Origin: Paracoccaceae bacterium
Lineage (GTDB): Bacteria > Pseudomonadota > Alphaproteobacteria > Rhodobacterales > Rhodobacteraceae
Assembly (NCBI GenBank): GCA_020425085.1
Contig: JAGQRW010000017.1
Coordinates: 62,001-126,000 of the forward strand
Length of the DNA: 64,000 bases
Direction: 5' to 3'
Of the stretch, positions 63,623-64,000 are shown in pieces. Below the pieces are notes generated by a model. That model saw only the letters and a program-made list of their open reading frames with translations, was not told the origin of the DNA and searched no databases. The number at the start of each line of letters is the position of its first letter. Position 1 is the first letter of the stretch. The position numbers and the translations under genes are program-made.

Positions 63623-64000
63623 ATGTCTGAACTGTTGCAGTTCTTTTTTTCCGGGATCACAGTCGGTGCGATTTATTCGCTGGTGGCGCTCGGATTCATC
63701 ATCATCTACAACTCAAGCGGTGTGGTGAATTTCGCCCAGGGCGAATTCGTGATGCTGGGTGGCATGTCCACGGTGTTTCTGTTCAACGCGGGTGTGCCAT
63801 TGGCCATCGCTGCGGTTGCGGCCATCCTGATAACCTGTTTGGTCGGCATCGCCTTGAACAAGTTGGCGATCGAACCGGCCAAGGGTGCCTCGGTGGTGAC
63901 GCTGATCATCATCACCATCGGTGCCTCGATCTTCATACGCGGTATGGCGCAGCTTGTGTTTGACAAGCAATTCCACCGCTTTCCCAGCTTTTCCGGCGAC
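63623..64000 (+). CDS. ABC transporter permease, LivH type (partial, runs off the window)
   Basis: The first 126 residues are visible: ELLQFFFSGITVGAIYSLVALGFIIIYNSSGVVNFAQGEFVMLGGM, the signature of LivH permeases, followed by two more helices. It forms the importer channel with a LivM partner expected beyond the window. GGGGG precedes ATG 63623. Same operon as the binding protein. Confidence 0.9.
   Translation, partial: MSELLQFFFSGITVGAIYSLVALGFIIIYNSSGVVNFAQGEFVMLGGMSTVFLFNAGVPLAIAAVAAILITCLVGIALNKLAIEPAKGASVVTLIIITIGASIFIRGMAQLVFDKQFHRFPSFSGD

Overview
The window reads as a chromosomal piece of a moderately GC-rich alphaproteobacterium, most like the Rhodobacterales. The main grounds are gene order: regB / senC-regA beside an HD hydrolase and ahcY; hemD-mitofilin-hemY divergent from tsaD-gpsA; and tsaE-amgK-murU-addB-addA-trxA. 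No rRNA, CRISPR array, insertion sequence or prophage was seen. One tRNA-Thr(CGT) is present.

Layout. 1-2.2 kb: the 3' end of a mannose-1-phosphate guanylyltransferase/mannose-6-phosphate isomerase gene, then a two-gene gentisate pathway unit (dioxygenase and fumarylpyruvate hydrolase). 2.9-12.4 kb: an L-carnitine catabolic locus. It holds a dehydrocarnitine-cleaving enzyme, a peptide-type ABC transporter, a carnitine dehydrogenase fused to a betainyl-CoA thioesterase, an alpha/beta hydrolase, and a divergent CdhR-like GlxA/AraC regulator. 12.6-36.4 kb: conserved housekeeping genes (hemY, mic60, hemD, tsaD, gpsA, ahcY, the RegBA redox regulators with SenC, tsaE, cell-wall recycling amgK-murU, the AddAB recombination nuclease, thioredoxin). 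36.5-37.4 kb: a MarR regulator and a small tandem-repeat protein.

37.5-64 kb is the accessory region and the most interesting part. It encodes an apparently complete oxygen-independent route from phenylacetate (and probably 4-hydroxyphenylacetate) to benzoyl-CoA. The steps are a phenylacetate-CoA ligase (PadJ-like), a molybdopterin phenylacetyl-CoA:acceptor oxidoreductase (PadB plus a fused PadC-PadD), a four-polypeptide phenylglyoxylate:NAD oxidoreductase (PadE, fused PadH-PadF, PadG, PadI) and a 4-hydroxybenzoyl-CoA reductase (HcrCAB, with the diagnostic [4Fe-4S] loop in the beta subunit). Around these lie a FlK-type thioesterase, RidA, hemerythrin, two related GNAT proteins, a polytopic membrane protein, a LivK/LivH-type importer and an Rrf2 (BadM-like) regulator. 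An apparently unrelated RND efflux/TetR operon (41.8-47.4 kb) splits the block.

A shared 20-bp palindrome, GTATA-N3-GTAC-N3-TATAC, recurs six times, before each main aromatic transcription unit, and overlaps recognisable promoters. I infer one regulon of at least 14 genes, probably repressed by the Rrf2 protein. Enzymes for breaking the ring of benzoyl-CoA are not in the window.
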